DNA from: Microbacterium terrae
Lineage (GTDB): Bacteria; Actinomycetota; Actinomycetes; Actinomycetales; Microbacteriaceae
Length of the DNA: 64,000 nt
Reading direction: 5' to 3'
Assembly: GCF_017831975.1 (NCBI RefSeq)
Contig: NZ_JAFDSS010000001.1
Span: 2,294,001 to 2,358,000 of the forward strand
Below the pieces are notes generated by a model, which had not been told where the DNA came from, did no database searches, and saw nothing but the letters and a program-made list of their open reading frames with translations. Positions 19,047 through 29,126 of the stretch are shown here, in pieces. Position numbers and translations under genes: made by a program. Numbering within the stretch: the stretch's first letter is position 1; each line of letters opens with the position of its first letter.

Positions 19047-22000
19047 TCACGCGCCGGAGATTCCCTGCGGCACCGGCAGCGACGCCATCTCCACGAGCGG
19101 CACCTGAACGGTCACAGCGCGACCCGCCTGCACGAAGATGCCGCGTCCCTCGGGGAAGTCCGACCTCTTCACCTTCGGGAACGGCACCTTGAAGATCGCG
19201 TCGCCGTCGAAGGCGTCGGCACGCAGCACGATGCCCTTGCGCCCGCCCTTGAAGTCGCCGATGAGGCCGAAGCCGCTCGTGACCTGGTTGACGTCGGCGT
19301 CGCCGATGAGGAAGTGGTCGCTGCGGTTGATCGCCTGGAACAGCGCCTTCAGCGGTCGCTCCGCGGCCGAGTCGGCGAACTGCGGCACGTCTTCGATCAC
19401 GACCATGAGCCGCATCCCGACCGTCTCATCCGCGACCAGCTCGGCGAGCTCGGTGGCGAGCTCCTTCGCATCGTCGGGCGTCGTCGCGCTGCGCATCCAC
19501 GGAGCGAAGTCGCGCAGCTGGGAGCGGCGACCGCCGAAGTGGAACAGCTTCACCTCGGGATCGAGGCGCGTCATCGCGGTGATGAGCGCCTTCATCGCGT
19601 TGGTCTTCCCCGACAGCGGCGGACCGGCCACCACGAACGACCCGACCGGGTCGAACTCGCGCGGAGCGAGGGTGTCTTCGGCCACACCGAGCACGGGGAA
19701 CTCGCCGATGCGGTCGGGAAGGTCGGTCAGTGCCAGGCGCGTCGGCAGCGAACCGATCTCGGCGACCTCGCGAGCTCCGCCGGCACGCAGCTCGTCGGCC
19801 AGCTGCTCCATGAGCTTCGTCTGCTCGGCGACGTTCGACGTTCCGCCGAGCACGGCGATCTGCGCCTCGAAGCCGTCGACGATCGCGCGTCCCGGTGCGG
19901 AGCGCTCGTCGAGCACGTCCTTCGGCGCGTTGAGCAGCGCGTAGGCGTTCTCGTCCGACAGACGCAGCACGACACGGCGCGAGACGTTGGAGCTCACCGC
20001 TGTCGGAACCGAGCCCGATCTGTCCGCCGTGGCGACCACGTGCACGCCGAGCGGGCGGCCCTCGCCGAGGACGCGCATGAAGGCCTGATAGAACGGCATC
20101 CTCGCGGTCGTGGACTCCCACTCGGACCGGAACTGGGGCAGACCGTCGAGGAGCAGGATGATGCGCGGCTCGTCGCGCCCCGACAGTTCGCGGTACTCCG
20201 AGATGCTCGACGCGTTGGCCGCACTGAAGCGCTTGCCGCGGTCGTCGAGGATGCGCCCGAGCGATCGCATGATGCGCTGGACGCGCTCGGCGTCGTCGCC
20301 GGGGATGATCGAGCCGACGTGGGGCAGGAGCTCGAGGCTCTTGAGCGATCCCGAGCCGAAGTCGAGGCCGTAGACCTCGACGTTCTCGGATCGCCGTCCG
20401 AGCGCCGACGAGATCGCGATGGTGCGCAGCACGGTCGACTTGCCCGAGCCGCTCGTGCCGTAGACGAGCATCGAGCCGTCGCGGTCGGGGTCGAAGTAGA
20501 CCGCCTCCTGCAGCTGTCGCTCGGGGATGTCGGCCTTGCCGAGGAGGATGTTCCCTGCGCGGCCGGCGCGCAGCGACCGGAGGTCGACGGTCTGCTCGAG
20601 GTCGTCGAGCCACGGACGACGCGGAGCCGGGATGCGGGCCGCCGCCGCGGCGGCGACGAGCGTCGCGACGATCCGCTTCTGGTCGTTGGGGCCGGGGTCG
20701 ATCTGGTGGTCCTCGGCGTCGGGCGCGTCGGGCAGCTCCCAGTTCTGCACCGAGCCGAACCGCAGCTCGGCCACCGACACGTCGGCGACCACGACGTCGT
20801 CGGTGCTCCAGCCGCCCGCGTAGGCCGACTGGAACGACACGAGCCTGCCGGGACCGGTCTTCGCGATGCCGCGACCCGGGATGCTCGGATCGAAGCGCGC
20901 GGCCACCGGGTCGTCGACGACATCCTTCGAGTCAGACTCGTCGGCCATGCGCAGCGCGACGCGCAGATTGGTGTTGGCGCGCAGGTTGTCCTTGATGACG
21001 CCCGCGGGCCGCTGCGTCGCCATGATCAGGTGGATGCCGAGCGACCGGCCGCGCTGGGCGATGTCGACGACGCCGTCGACGAACTCGGGCACCTCGCCCG
21101 CGAGCGCGGCGAACTCGTCGATGACGAGAACGAGGGCAGGCGGCGTGTCGGGGTCGCGACGCTTCTCGAGCTCGAGGAGGTCCTTCGCCTTCTTGCGGTT
21201 GAAGAGGTGCTCGCGGTGGTGCAGCTCGGCGCGCAGGCTCGTGAGCGCGCGGCGTACGAGGTGAGGGCTCAGGTCGGTGACGAGACCCACGGTGTGCGGC
21301 AGCTCGACGCAGTCGGCGAACGCCGACCCGCCCTTGTAGTCGACGAAGAGGAAGGTGACCCGGTCGGGGCTGTGCGCAGCCGCCATACCGAGCACCCAGG
21401 CCTGCAGGAACTCCGACTTGCCGGCACCGGTGGTGCCGCCCACGAGGGCGTGCGGACCCTGCGTGCGCAGGTCGAGGGTCATCGCGTCGGTCGCACCCTG
21501 ACCGACGATGGCGCGCAGCGTGCCCGCCTTCTTCAGGCGCGGCAGCTGCGCACCCGAGCGGTCGATGATCGTGTTGTTCTCACGCCACCGGTCGACCGCG
21601 AAGGATGCGTCGTCGCCGAGCTCCGAGCCCACGAGCGAGAGGAACATGACCGAGTTCGGGATGTCGGAAGAGTCCTCGATCACCGTGCTCGAGTCGACGA
21701 CGGGGGCGAGGCGCTTGGCGAGCATGGTCATCAGCTCGTTGGAGACGCCCTCGACCGCGGTCGCGGGGTAGTCGACGCCGCTGCGCACGGTGCCCGACCG
21801 CGCGGCCTCGAGTCCGTTGGTGACGTCGAGGAAAGTGCGGCAGACCGCGGGGAGCGCATCGACCACCGGCGCGACGAACAGTCCGTACACCCCGACGTCG
21901 GCGCCGCGCTCGAGCACCTGCGTGAGGCGTGCACGGTCGACCGGCGCATCCGTCGTGACGATGACGAGCACCGCTGTCTGCCCCGGGAACGTGGCCTCCT

Positions 22001-23576
22001 CGGCGGCGCGACGCACGTCGGTGCCGTACCGCATCGGATCCCAGTCGTCGTCGAACGGGAGGCGCGGCGACGCCGCGGCCTTCGACCGCCTCATCACCAG
22101 CTCCTCGAGGCCCGACAGGAGGGCGGCGCCGGTCGACGCGGAGTCCGACAGCGGCATGTCGCGGAACGGGCTGCGCTCGCTCGAGGTGTGCGGAAGCCAT
22201 TTCAGCCACTCGAGCTGCGTCGCCCAGCCGGGCTCGGTGAGGGCGACGGCGACGAGCTCGTTCGGGGAGTGCAGGCCGAACAGCTGCACGCAGAGCCCGC
22301 GCAGGGCGTCTGCGGCGACGCGCGGCGGGCCGGCGACGCCGATGACGCCGACGCTCTGCAGGGACTCGAGCACCGGGACGCCGTCGATCGTGCGGTACCG
22401 CTCGCGCAGGCGGTCGACCCGGTCGACGTACTCCTGCAGGGCGTCGGGGTTCTCGGCGTCCTTGATCGTGGTGCGCGACGGCGCGTCGGAGGTGCCGAGC
22501 CGCACCGAGAGGAAGTTCCAGTGCTCGGGCCTGCGCGTCCAGAGCATCGGCCCCAGCCGCATCGCCTCGTCGAAGACGACGGCCACCGGCGGCGCCTCCT
22601 GGTTGCGGATGTCGCGCTCGCGCGGACGCTCGCGATACATCCTCTCCTCGAGCTCCTCGAACGTGCGCTCGAAGACCTCGGCCTCCTTCTTCAGCCGCTG
22701 GCCGACCTGGGTCTTCTGCGAGACGAAATTGCCGAGCAGCATGAGCGGCGAGAGGAGCACCACGAGGAGCGACCGCGGGTTGCCGGTCATCGCGTAGATC
22801 GACATGCCGAGGATGAGCGGGGCGACGAGCATGGGCCACGGGAACAGGCGCGAGACCGGGTCCTTGGGCATGCGCGGCTCCGAGAGCTCCTCGCCGACGT
22901 AGCGCGGCTCGACGCGGGGGCTGCGGTTGAACAGCAGCGTGCCGCCGCGCTCGAGCACGGGGTCCTGCTCCACCGGCGCGTAGTCCTGCACCATCCGCAC
23001 GACGAGTTCGGTGTCGCCGAGCACGAAGCGCTGACCCGGGATCACGCGCAGGCGCTGCACGAGTCCGCCGTCCACGACGATGCCGTTCGCCGAGTTCAGG
23101 TCGACGACGTCGACGGTGGCCCCGATCTCGATGCGGGCGTGGCGCTTCGAGATCAGCGGATCGTCGAGCACGATGTCGGCGCCTGCCGCGCGGCCCAGCG
23201 TGAAGTGGCCGCGCGGAAGCTGGAACTCCCGGCCCACCATCGGGCCGCCCACGACGTAGAGGATCGCCGCCGGCGGGCCGCCGGCGCTGCGCGACGCGAC
23301 GTACGCCGGGCCGAGGTTGACGATCGCCGCGACGAAGCCCGAGCCGACGGGTGCATCGCTGATGAGCAGGTCGGGGTCGAGCATCGTGAACGACGTCGCG
23401 GTGGGCGGAGCGACGCTGAGCGTGAGCACGTCGTCGGGCTCCGCGATCGTGTCGCGGGAGGGGTCAGCTTCCACGATGCGGCGGGCGATGTCGTGCACCG
23501 TCGCCGTGGTGTCGGAGGTCACGACGATGTCGGTGCGCTGATCGTTGCGTCGCTGCAGCGTGAGTTTGAGCCTCAT
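19047..23576 (-). CDS. eccC: type VII secretion FtsK/SpoIIIE ATPase (EccC/EssC-like) with FHA domain
   Basis: Motor ATPase of the T7SS at the cytoplasmic membrane, 1509 residues. Residues 1-80 look like a ubiquitin-like beta-grasp region. An FHA phosphothreonine-binding domain spans about 108-205 (G-R-A-A-G-A-D-I-V-L-D-D ... S-K-R-H-A-R). A membrane hairpin lies at about 241-282. Three ATPase domains follow with Walker A at about 712 (GGTTGAGKS), 1039 (GTSGSGKS) and 1315 (GPPLSGKT). Walker B is canonical in the first (V-I-D-E) and altered in the second (L-L-D-G). An N-terminal FHA in one chain is the EssC (Bacillota) arrangement rather than mycobacterial EccC. ATG 23576 has GAGGG upstream; 24 nt behind the RDD-FHA gene. 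Confidence 0.93.
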   Translation of the reverse strand: MRLKLTLQRRNDQRTDIVVTSDTTATVHDIARRIVEADPSRDTIAEPDDVLTLSVAPPTATSFTMLDPDLLISDAPVGSGFVAAIVNLGPAYVASRSAGGPPAAILYVVGGPMVGREFQLPRGHFTLGRAAGADIVLDDPLISKRHARIEIGATVDVVDLNSANGIVVDGGLVQRLRVIPGQRFVLGDTELVVRMVQDYAPVEQDPVLERGGTLLFNRSPRVEPRYVGEELSEPRMPKDPVSRLFPWPMLVAPLILGMSIYAMTGNPRSLLVVLLSPLMLLGNFVSQKTQVGQRLKKEAEVFERTFEELEERMYRERPRERDIRNQEAPPVAVVFDEAMRLGPMLWTRRPEHWNFLSVRLGTSDAPSRTTIKDAENPDALQEYVDRVDRLRERYRTIDGVPVLESLQSVGVIGVAGPPRVAADALRGLCVQLFGLHSPNELVAVALTEPGWATQLEWLKWLPHTSSERSPFRDMPLSDSASTGAALLSGLEELVMRRSKAAASPRLPFDDDWDPMRYGTDVRRAAEEATFPGQTAVLVIVTTDAPVDRARLTQVLERGADVGVYGLFVAPVVDALPAVCRTFLDVTNGLEAARSGTVRSGVDYPATAVEGVSNELMTMLAKRLAPVVDSSTVIEDSSDIPNSVMFLSLVGSELGDDASFAVDRWRENNTIIDRSGAQLPRLKKAGTLRAIVGQGATDAMTLDLRTQGPHALVGGTTGAGKSEFLQAWVLGMAAAHSPDRVTFLFVDYKGGSAFADCVELPHTVGLVTDLSPHLVRRALTSLRAELHHREHLFNRKKAKDLLELEKRRDPDTPPALVLVIDEFAALAGEVPEFVDGVVDIAQRGRSLGIHLIMATQRPAGVIKDNLRANTNLRVALRMADESDSKDVVDDPVAARFDPSIPGRGIAKTGPGRLVSFQSAYAGGWSTDDVVVADVSVAELRFGSVQNWELPDAPDAEDHQIDPGPNDQKRIVATLVAAAAAARIPAPRRPWLDDLEQTVDLRSLRAGRAGNILLGKADIPERQLQEAVYFDPDRDGSMLVYGTSGSGKSTVLRTIAISSALGRRSENVEVYGLDFGSGSLKSLELLPHVGSIIPGDDAERVQRIMRSLGRILDDRGKRFSAANASSISEYRELSGRDEPRIILLLDGLPQFRSEWESTTARMPFYQAFMRVLGEGRPLGVHVVATADRSGSVPTAVSSNVSRRVVLRLSDENAYALLNAPKDVLDERSAPGRAIVDGFEAQIAVLGGTSNVAEQTKLMEQLADELRAGGAREVAEIGSLPTRLALTDLPDRIGEFPVLGVAEDTLAPREFDPVGSFVVAGPPLSGKTNAMKALITAMTRLDPEVKLFHFGGRRSQLRDFAPWMRSATTPDDAKELATELAELVADETVGMRLMVVIEDVPQFADSAAERPLKALFQAINRSDHFLIGDADVNQVTSGFGLIGDFKGGRKGIVLRADAFDGDAIFKVPFPKVKRSDFPEGRGIFVQAGRAVTVQVPLVEMASLPVPQGISGA

Positions 23577-23600
23577 GGGGTTCCCTCGTGGGTGCCGGCG

Positions 23601-25073
23601 TCAGCCGAGCCGGATGACGGCGGTGCGGTCGCCGAAGTGGATGATGTCCCGTGCCTCGACGGGCACGGACTCGCCGGGTGCGAGCGGACGCTCCGCGCCG
23701 CCGCGGACGATGGAGCTGCCGTTCGTCGAGCCGCGGTCAGCGACGGCGAGCCGGTCCCCGTGGCGGGTGACGGCCAGGTGCGTCTTCGATACGGAACGCG
23801 ACGGGTCGTCGATCGCGATCATGGTGAAGCCCGTCTCCCCTGCCGCCGGTGACGGGTCGCGACCGACGAGCACTCCGGCGCCGGCGATCGCGATCTCGCG
23901 GCCGTCGTCGAGCACCAGCGACGCCGATGCCCCGGCGCTGGGGGCGGATGCGGCAGACGAAGCCCGTCTGGCCGGAGCAGGTGCGGATGCCGGTGCGGAT
24001 GCCGCGACCGCCGGCGCCATCGGTGCGGGGGCCTGCGGTGCAGAGGTCTGGGGTGCGGGAGGCTGCGGTGCAGGGGCGGGCTGAGCGGGCGCTGGAGCAG
24101 GAGGAGCAGCGGCAGGTGTGGCCGGCCGAGACCCCAGAAGCTCGGGCGGCTGCCACGGCGCCGCCGCCGACGGGCCGGGAGCGGGGCCCGACGCGCTCAC
24201 CACCGAGCGGCTCGGTGGGGCGCTGTCGACCCGGCTCGCCGGATCGACCGGGCCCGATGTCACGAGCGATGCGCCGGCCGGAGCCGCGGCCGTCGGCACA
24301 TCGGGCTCGGCCTCGCGGCTGTCGTCGCGCGGCGCGCCCACCACGCCCCCGCGGCTGCGGGTGACCGGAACGTACACCCCGGGGATCTCCCCCGTCTGGG
24401 CCGGCGTCGCGAGCGACGGAAGCGCGCTCCGCTCGTCGTTCAGGTCGGTCGCGGCGGTCTTCCGGGCGATCCGCATCCGTTTCGCGTCGTACGGGTTGAG
24501 CCCGTCGCGCACGTCGACGAACCACGTCGCCGCGGCGAGATCGGCCCACCCGCGGCCTCGGCGCTCGGGGTCGAACAACGGCGAGAGGGCGATGACGAGA
24601 AGCGGGCCGACCAGCGGCACGAGGGTGCTCGCGACGAGCACCAGGTAGCGCACGACACCGCCGCGCCAGAACCCGGGGCGCTCCAGCGTGCGCACGTTCA
24701 CCGAGCGGATGCCGGTGAGCGCCTTGCCGAGCGTGACTCCTCTTCTGCCGTGGAGCACGACCTGCACGACGATGAACGCGGTCGTCAGCGCACAGGACGC
24801 GAGGCCGACGATCAGCACGACGACGGCGTCCGGGCCGGCGACCCAGCGGGCCGCGGTCTCGGGCGAGGTCAGCCCCGTCAGCGCGGGCACCACCACGATG
24901 AGGGCGGGCAGCATCAGCACGAGGATCGCGGCGAGCTCGATCGTGGTGGCGAGCACGCGTCGCCCGCGCGGAGCGGCGACGAGACCGAGCGACGCCGCGT
25001 ACTCCGGTCGCGCCCGACCGTGTTCATCGAGTCCCTCGACCGTGCGGGTCGATTCGTCGATCTCCCAGATCAC
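23601..25073 (-). CDS. RDD-domain membrane protein with C-terminal FHA domain
   Basis: 490 residues. Three hydrophobic segments (about 42-70, 83-110, 144-168) form an RDD domain with the G-K-A-L-T-G-I-R-S-V-N signature. A Pro/Ala-rich linker (about 200-385) leads to an FHA domain (V-G-R-D-P-S ... S-V-S-K-T-H-L-A-V ... G-S-T-N-G-S). FHA domains bind phosphothreonine, so this protein and the EccC FHA hint at Ser/Thr-kinase control of secretion. GTG start at 25073 with AGGAGG just upstream. Likely co-transcribed with eccC. Confidence 0.85.
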   Translation of the reverse strand: MIWEIDESTRTVEGLDEHGRARPEYAASLGLVAAPRGRRVLATTIELAAILVLMLPALIVVVPALTGLTSPETAARWVAGPDAVVVLIVGLASCALTTAFIVVQVVLHGRRGVTLGKALTGIRSVNVRTLERPGFWRGGVVRYLVLVASTLVPLVGPLLVIALSPLFDPERRGRGWADLAAATWFVDVRDGLNPYDAKRMRIARKTAATDLNDERSALPSLATPAQTGEIPGVYVPVTRSRGGVVGAPRDDSREAEPDVPTAAAPAGASLVTSGPVDPASRVDSAPPSRSVVSASGPAPGPSAAAPWQPPELLGSRPATPAAAPPAPAPAQPAPAPQPPAPQTSAPQAPAPMAPAVAASAPASAPAPARRASSAASAPSAGASASLVLDDGREIAIAGAGVLVGRDPSPAAGETGFTMIAIDDPSRSVSKTHLAVTRHGDRLAVADRGSTNGSSIVRGGAERPLAPGESVPVEARDIIHFGDRTAVIRLG

Positions 25074-25099
25074 CGTGCCTCCTGCTGACGTCTCCGCAA

Positions 25100-25105
25100 A
25101 CCCTA
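25100..25105 (-). promoter_or_regulatory. -10 box for the RDD-FHA / eccC transcript
   Basis: TAGGGT on the minus strand, 27 nt before the GTG start. The rest of the 25074-25332 spacer up to purH shows no gene and no clear terminator. Confidence 0.4.
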
Positions 25106-25332
25106 CCCGTGACGGCGACGCCTCCCCATCGCGGGTGGTGGCCCGTGCATCGGGAGGGCGACGGACGCGGAGCCGACGCAGCCGATTGGCAGGGGCTCGC
25201 TGACCGACGCGCTCATCGATGCCGAGCCCACGGCTCTCGGCACGGTCCTCGCGGCGATCGCCACCGCGATCCCGACCTGGTCCGCCCGGATGCCGCGCCG
25301 CTCGCCTCCGGCGCGGTCATCCCGGCGAGAGG

Positions 25333-26940
25333 TCAGTGGAAGAAGTGGCGCTCTCCGGTGAAGAACATCGTCACGCCCGCTTCACGCGCCGCGGCGATGA
25401 CCTCTTCGTCGCGCACCGAGCCGCCGGGCTGGATGATCGCGGTGATCCCGGCATCGATCAGCACCTGGGGTCCGTCGGCGAACGGGAAGAACGCGTCGGA
25501 TGCCGCGACGGAGCCGGCCGCGCGGTCGGCGGCGCGCTCGACCGCGAGGCGGCACGAGTCGACGCGGTTCACCTGGCCCATGCCGATGCCGACCGTCGCC
25601 GAGCCCTTGGCGAGCACGATGGCGTTCGACTTGACGGCGCGGCACGACTTCCAGGCGAAGATGAGGTTCGTCATCTCCTCGTCGGCCGGGCGCTCGCCCG
25701 AGACCAGCTGCCAGTCCTTCGCGACCGACTCGATGTCGTCGGGGAAGCGGTCGGCATCCTGCAGGAGCAGGCCACCCGACACCAGGCGCACGTCCATGCG
25801 CTCCTGCTGCCAGTCGGCGGGCAGCTTGAGCACGCGCAGGTTCTTCTTGAGCTTGAAGACCTCGAGCGCCTCGGGCTCGAAGTCGGGCGCGACGATGACC
25901 TCGGTGAAGATGTCGCGCAGGTTCTCGGCCATCTTGAGCGTGATCGTGCGGTTCGCGGCGATCACGCCGCCGAACGCCGAGACCGGGTCGCACTCGTGGG
26001 CACGCAGGTGGGCGCTCGCGATGGGGTCGAGCGCGTTGGGTGCGGCCACGGCGATGCCGCACGGGTTCGCGTGCTTGATGATCGCGACGGCGGGCTTGAC
26101 CATGTCGAACGCGGCGCGGAGCGCGGCATCCGCGTCGACATAGTTGTTGTACGACATCTCCTTGCCCTGCAGCTGCGTCGCCTGGGCGATGCCGTGCCCG
26201 CCGATGCGGGTGTAGATCGCGGCGCGCTGGTGCGAGTTCTCGCCGTAGCGCAGCGTCTCGAGGCGCTCCGCCTGGATCGTGAGGTGCTGCGGAAGGTCGC
26301 CCTCGTCGGCCAGCGTCTCCTCGGCGAACCAGGTGGCCACCGCGCGGTCGTACTCGGCGGTGTGCGCGAACGCGCGGGCAGCGAGGTCGCGCCGCTGGGC
26401 GAGCGACGTGCCGCCGGCCGCGAGCGACTCGACGATGGCCGGGTACGACTCGGGCGAGACGACGATCGCGACGTTGGCGAAGTTCTTCGCCGAGGCGCGC
26501 ACCATCGCCGGGCCGCCGATGTCGATCTGCTCCACGACGTCGTCGCCCTCGGCGCCGGAGCGCACCGTCTCGACGAACGGGTAGAGGTTGACCACGACGA
26601 GCTCGAACGCGTCGATGCCGAGCTCGGCGAGCTGGCGCTCGTGGTCCTCGAGACGCAGGTCGGCCAGCAGGCCGGCGTGCACCCCGGGGTGCAGCGTCTT
26701 AACGCGTCCGTCGAGCGACTCGGGGAACCCGGTCACGCTCGACACGTCGGCCACGGCGTAGCCGGCGTCGCGAAGCATGGTGGCCGAGCCACCGGTCGAG
26801 ACCACCTCCACCCCGGCGTCGGCGAGTGCCGCGGCGAGCGTCAGCAGATCGGTCTTGTCGCTCACCGAGACGAGGGCGCGCCGGATGGGCACGACGTCAC
26901 GGGGACGATAGAGGGCGGGGTCGTGGCGGGGGCCTGCCAT
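25333..26940 (-). CDS. purH: bifunctional AICAR formyltransferase / IMP cyclohydrolase
   Basis: Catalyses the last two steps of purine synthesis to IMP (EC 2.1.2.3 and 3.5.4.10). 535 residues, the normal length. N-terminal MGS-like cyclohydrolase domain (A-L-V-S-V-S-D-K-T ... S-T-G-G-S-A ... K-T-L-H-P), then the transformylase domain with K-H-A-N-P-C-G and the C-terminal P-G-G-S-x-R-D-E-E-V and F-T-G-x-R-H-F. Start ATG 26940 with AAGGAGAG upstream. Follows purN by 24 nt. Confidence 0.98.
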   Translation of the reverse strand: MAGPRHDPALYRPRDVVPIRRALVSVSDKTDLLTLAAALADAGVEVVSTGGSATMLRDAGYAVADVSSVTGFPESLDGRVKTLHPGVHAGLLADLRLEDHERQLAELGIDAFELVVVNLYPFVETVRSGAEGDDVVEQIDIGGPAMVRASAKNFANVAIVVSPESYPAIVESLAAGGTSLAQRRDLAARAFAHTAEYDRAVATWFAEETLADEGDLPQHLTIQAERLETLRYGENSHQRAAIYTRIGGHGIAQATQLQGKEMSYNNYVDADAALRAAFDMVKPAVAIIKHANPCGIAVAAPNALDPIASAHLRAHECDPVSAFGGVIAANRTITLKMAENLRDIFTEVIVAPDFEPEALEVFKLKKNLRVLKLPADWQQERMDVRLVSGGLLLQDADRFPDDIESVAKDWQLVSGERPADEEMTNLIFAWKSCRAVKSNAIVLAKGSATVGIGMGQVNRVDSCRLAVERAADRAAGSVAASDAFFPFADGPQVLIDAGITAIIQPGGSVRDEEVIAAAREAGVTMFFTGERHFFH

Positions 26941-26964
26941 GTCGGCTCTCCTTGGGTGGGGTCG

Positions 26965-27579
26965 TCAGGATTCGGCGTCTGCGGCGGATGCCGCGGCGGC
27001 GGTCTCGAGGTCGAGCTCGCCGGTCGCGATGCGGCGCACCACGTCGATGAGGAGGCGCCGCTCGACGGGCTTGATGCGCTCGTGCAGGGAGTGCTCGTCG
27101 TCGCCGGGCAGCACGGGCACGCGCTCCTGGGCGAGGATCGGGCCGCTGTCGACGCCGTTGTCGACGATGATCACGCTGGCGCCGGTCTGCGAGACGTCGG
27201 CCGCCAGGGCGTCGCGCACGCCGTGCGCGCCGGGGAACTCGGGGAGATACGCGGGATGCGTGTTGATCATGCGCGGCGCCCACTGGTCGACGAGCGCCGC
27301 AGGCAGGAGTCGCATGAGGCCGCTCAGCACGATGAGGTCGGGCTGCCACACGGCGAGCTGAGCACCCAGCTCCTCGCCCCAGGCCTCGCGCGAGTCGAAC
27401 TGCGCGAAGGGCACCATGAACGAGGGGATGCCGTACTCCTCGGCATGCGCGAAGCCGTCGGCCTCGCGGTCCGCACCGACGACGATGATCTGGGCCGGGT
27501 AGTCGGGGTCGGCCGCGGCATCGAGCAGAGCACGCATGTTGGAGCCCGCTCCGGAGATGAGGACGGCGACCGTGAGCAC
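26965..27579 (-). CDS. purN: phosphoribosylglycinamide formyltransferase
   Basis: Formylates GAR using 10-formyl-THF in purine synthesis (EC 2.1.2.2). 204 residues with V-L-I-S-G-A-G-S-N at the start and the catalytic [14 protein letters not shown] and D-x-G-x-x-D-S-G-P-I motifs. GTG start at 27579. Sits between the DUF6350 gene (13 nt upstream) and purH, an order conserved in many actinobacteria. Confidence 0.97.
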   Translation of the reverse strand: MLTVAVLISGAGSNMRALLDAAADPDYPAQIIVVGADREADGFAHAEEYGIPSFMVPFAQFDSREAWGEELGAQLAVWQPDLIVLSGLMRLLPAALVDQWAPRMINTHPAYLPEFPGAHGVRDALAADVSQTGASVIIVDNGVDSGPILAQERVPVLPGDDEHSLHERIKPVERRLLIDVVRRIATGELDLETAAAASAADAES

Positions 27580-27592
27580 CCGCCCAGTCTAA

Positions 27593-28996
27593 CTACGCCG
27601 GGGAATCGGTCCGACGCGGCCCGAGGGGGGCTGTGGCCGATGCGTCGTCCGGCTCCTCGTGCGCCTGGTCGCGTGAGGCCGGTGTGGCCGCGAACCCGTC
27701 CGGATCATCTCCGACCTGTTCGCCGGCGGCATCGAAGCTGTCGCGCCACGTGTCCGGGGCCACCGGGTGGTCGTGACCTCCGTCGTGCCCGAGAGGCGAC
27801 AGGAGGAGGATGCCCGCGCCCAGCGCGACCTCGAGGGCGACGGCGAGAGCCACCGGCCCTGCATCGGGCCCGACCGCCGCGAGCGTCCCCGGCCCGAGCG
27901 ACCCCGACGCCGCCCAGGCGAGCACCGCTGCCGCGACGGCCGACACGACCGCGACTCCCGCCGTGATCGCCGCTCGCGCGCCGACCGCGGCATCCTCGTG
28001 TCCTGCGATGCCGCCCCGCACGAGACGCGAACGCAGCGACCAGCCGGCCAGAGCTCCAAGCCCCACCGGAACGAGGGCGAGCAGCAGCAGCCAGGGAGAC
28101 AGCGACTCGGGCACGACGCCGAGGAGCGGCACCCCCGGGACGACACCGACCGACGTGCCCGCGGGCGAGACGGTGCTGCCGGCCCCGAGCGAGAAGCCCG
28201 GGCCGGCGATGAAGGCCAGCGCCCACACGATCAGCGTCGGGAGGTACACCAGCTGCCCGAGCGTCAGCACGGTGGCTCCGAGCGCATCGACGTTGCCGAC
28301 TTCGTACAGGGCGATGATCTCGTCGGCGCGGAGCAGGATGGCGGCCGCGGTGAGCACCGCCGCCGCCCCGATCAGGCCCGCCACCACGATCGCGCTCCCC
28401 CGTGCCACGAGCGGAGCGACCGCACCCCACGCGTTCGGCAGGCTCTCGGTGCGATCGCGCAGCCGCGCGACGGATCCGCGGGTCGCCTCGCACCATTCGG
28501 TCACGAACGCGGCGATCGCCGCGGGCAGCGCGTAGACGAGCGTCGGGGCGAGCACGGCGAGCCAGAGCGGGGTCTGTGCGACCGCGTTCGCCGACGTCCA
28601 GGCGATGAGTCCTGCGAGGACGGCGACGACCGCGCTGCCCGTCGCGACGCCGGTGAGGGCGCCTTCAGCGCGCGAGGCGCGCACCCCCGAGCGCGCGGCG
28701 AAGATCGCCGTGAAGGCGGCGAAGGCGAGCGGCGCGAGCGACAGGGTGAAGGCAGCGGCCTCCGGGTCGATACCGGCGGCCGCAAGATAGGCGTCGGGAA
28801 GCCGCACCGCGAAGGGAACCAGATCGCCGAGCTGCCAGACGACGGCGGAGGCGGGCCAGAGCGCTCCCCAGTCCGCGGCGCCGCCGAAGCCGAAGACCCA
28901 GAGCACGGTGAGCGGCGCGGCGACGGCCGCGACGCCGACGGCCACGGCCACGGTGGCGTCGACGGCGGAGAGGATGGCGACGAGGAGGCGGTTCAT
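27593..28996 (-). CDS. DUF6350-family polytopic membrane protein
   Basis: 467 residues with about ten hydrophobic segments over residues 1-400 and a charged C-terminal tail of about 65 residues. The family is known by its place next to purN in actinobacteria; its function is not established, although some entries carry a cell-division name. Start ATG 28996 begins M-N-R-L-L-V-A. Likely first gene of the purN-purH transcript, 13 nt upstream of purN. Convergence with a purine function is by context only. Confidence 0.8.
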   Translation of the reverse strand: MNRLLVAILSAVDATVAVAVGVAAVAAPLTVLWVFGFGGAADWGALWPASAVVWQLGDLVPFAVRLPDAYLAAAGIDPEAAAFTLSLAPLAFAAFTAIFAARSGVRASRAEGALTGVATGSAVVAVLAGLIAWTSANAVAQTPLWLAVLAPTLVYALPAAIAAFVTEWCEATRGSVARLRDRTESLPNAWGAVAPLVARGSAIVVAGLIGAAAVLTAAAILLRADEIIALYEVGNVDALGATVLTLGQLVYLPTLIVWALAFIAGPGFSLGAGSTVSPAGTSVGVVPGVPLLGVVPESLSPWLLLLALVPVGLGALAGWSLRSRLVRGGIAGHEDAAVGARAAITAGVAVVSAVAAAVLAWAASGSLGPGTLAAVGPDAGPVALAVALEVALGAGILLLSPLGHDGGHDHPVAPDTWRDSFDAAGEQVGDDPDGFAATPASRDQAHEEPDDASATAPLGPRRTDSPA

Positions 28997-29126
28997 GCGC
29001 CATCGACCCTACTTCGTGGCGTGGCGCGACCGCCGCGGCGCCCCGGCCGTGCGCCGCATCCGTCAGCCGCATCCGTCACGGCGACCGCCGCGACACCGCA
29101 TAGGGTTTCTTCGGAGGAAACACGAT

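Noticed and set aside
18051..23852. 1933-residue open frame on the plus strand opposite eccC, and similar long antisense frames (1114-3282, 25219-27966)
   Set aside because: High-GC shadow frames: Arg/Val/His/Asp-rich, no family motifs, and exactly opposite well-supported genes.
25123..25129. ATGGGGA half-site at the -35 of the RDD-FHA/eccC promoter, possibly the T7SS operator
   Set aside because: Only one 7-bp arm is present, its distance to the -10 box differs from the other three sites, and a 7-mer match can be chance.
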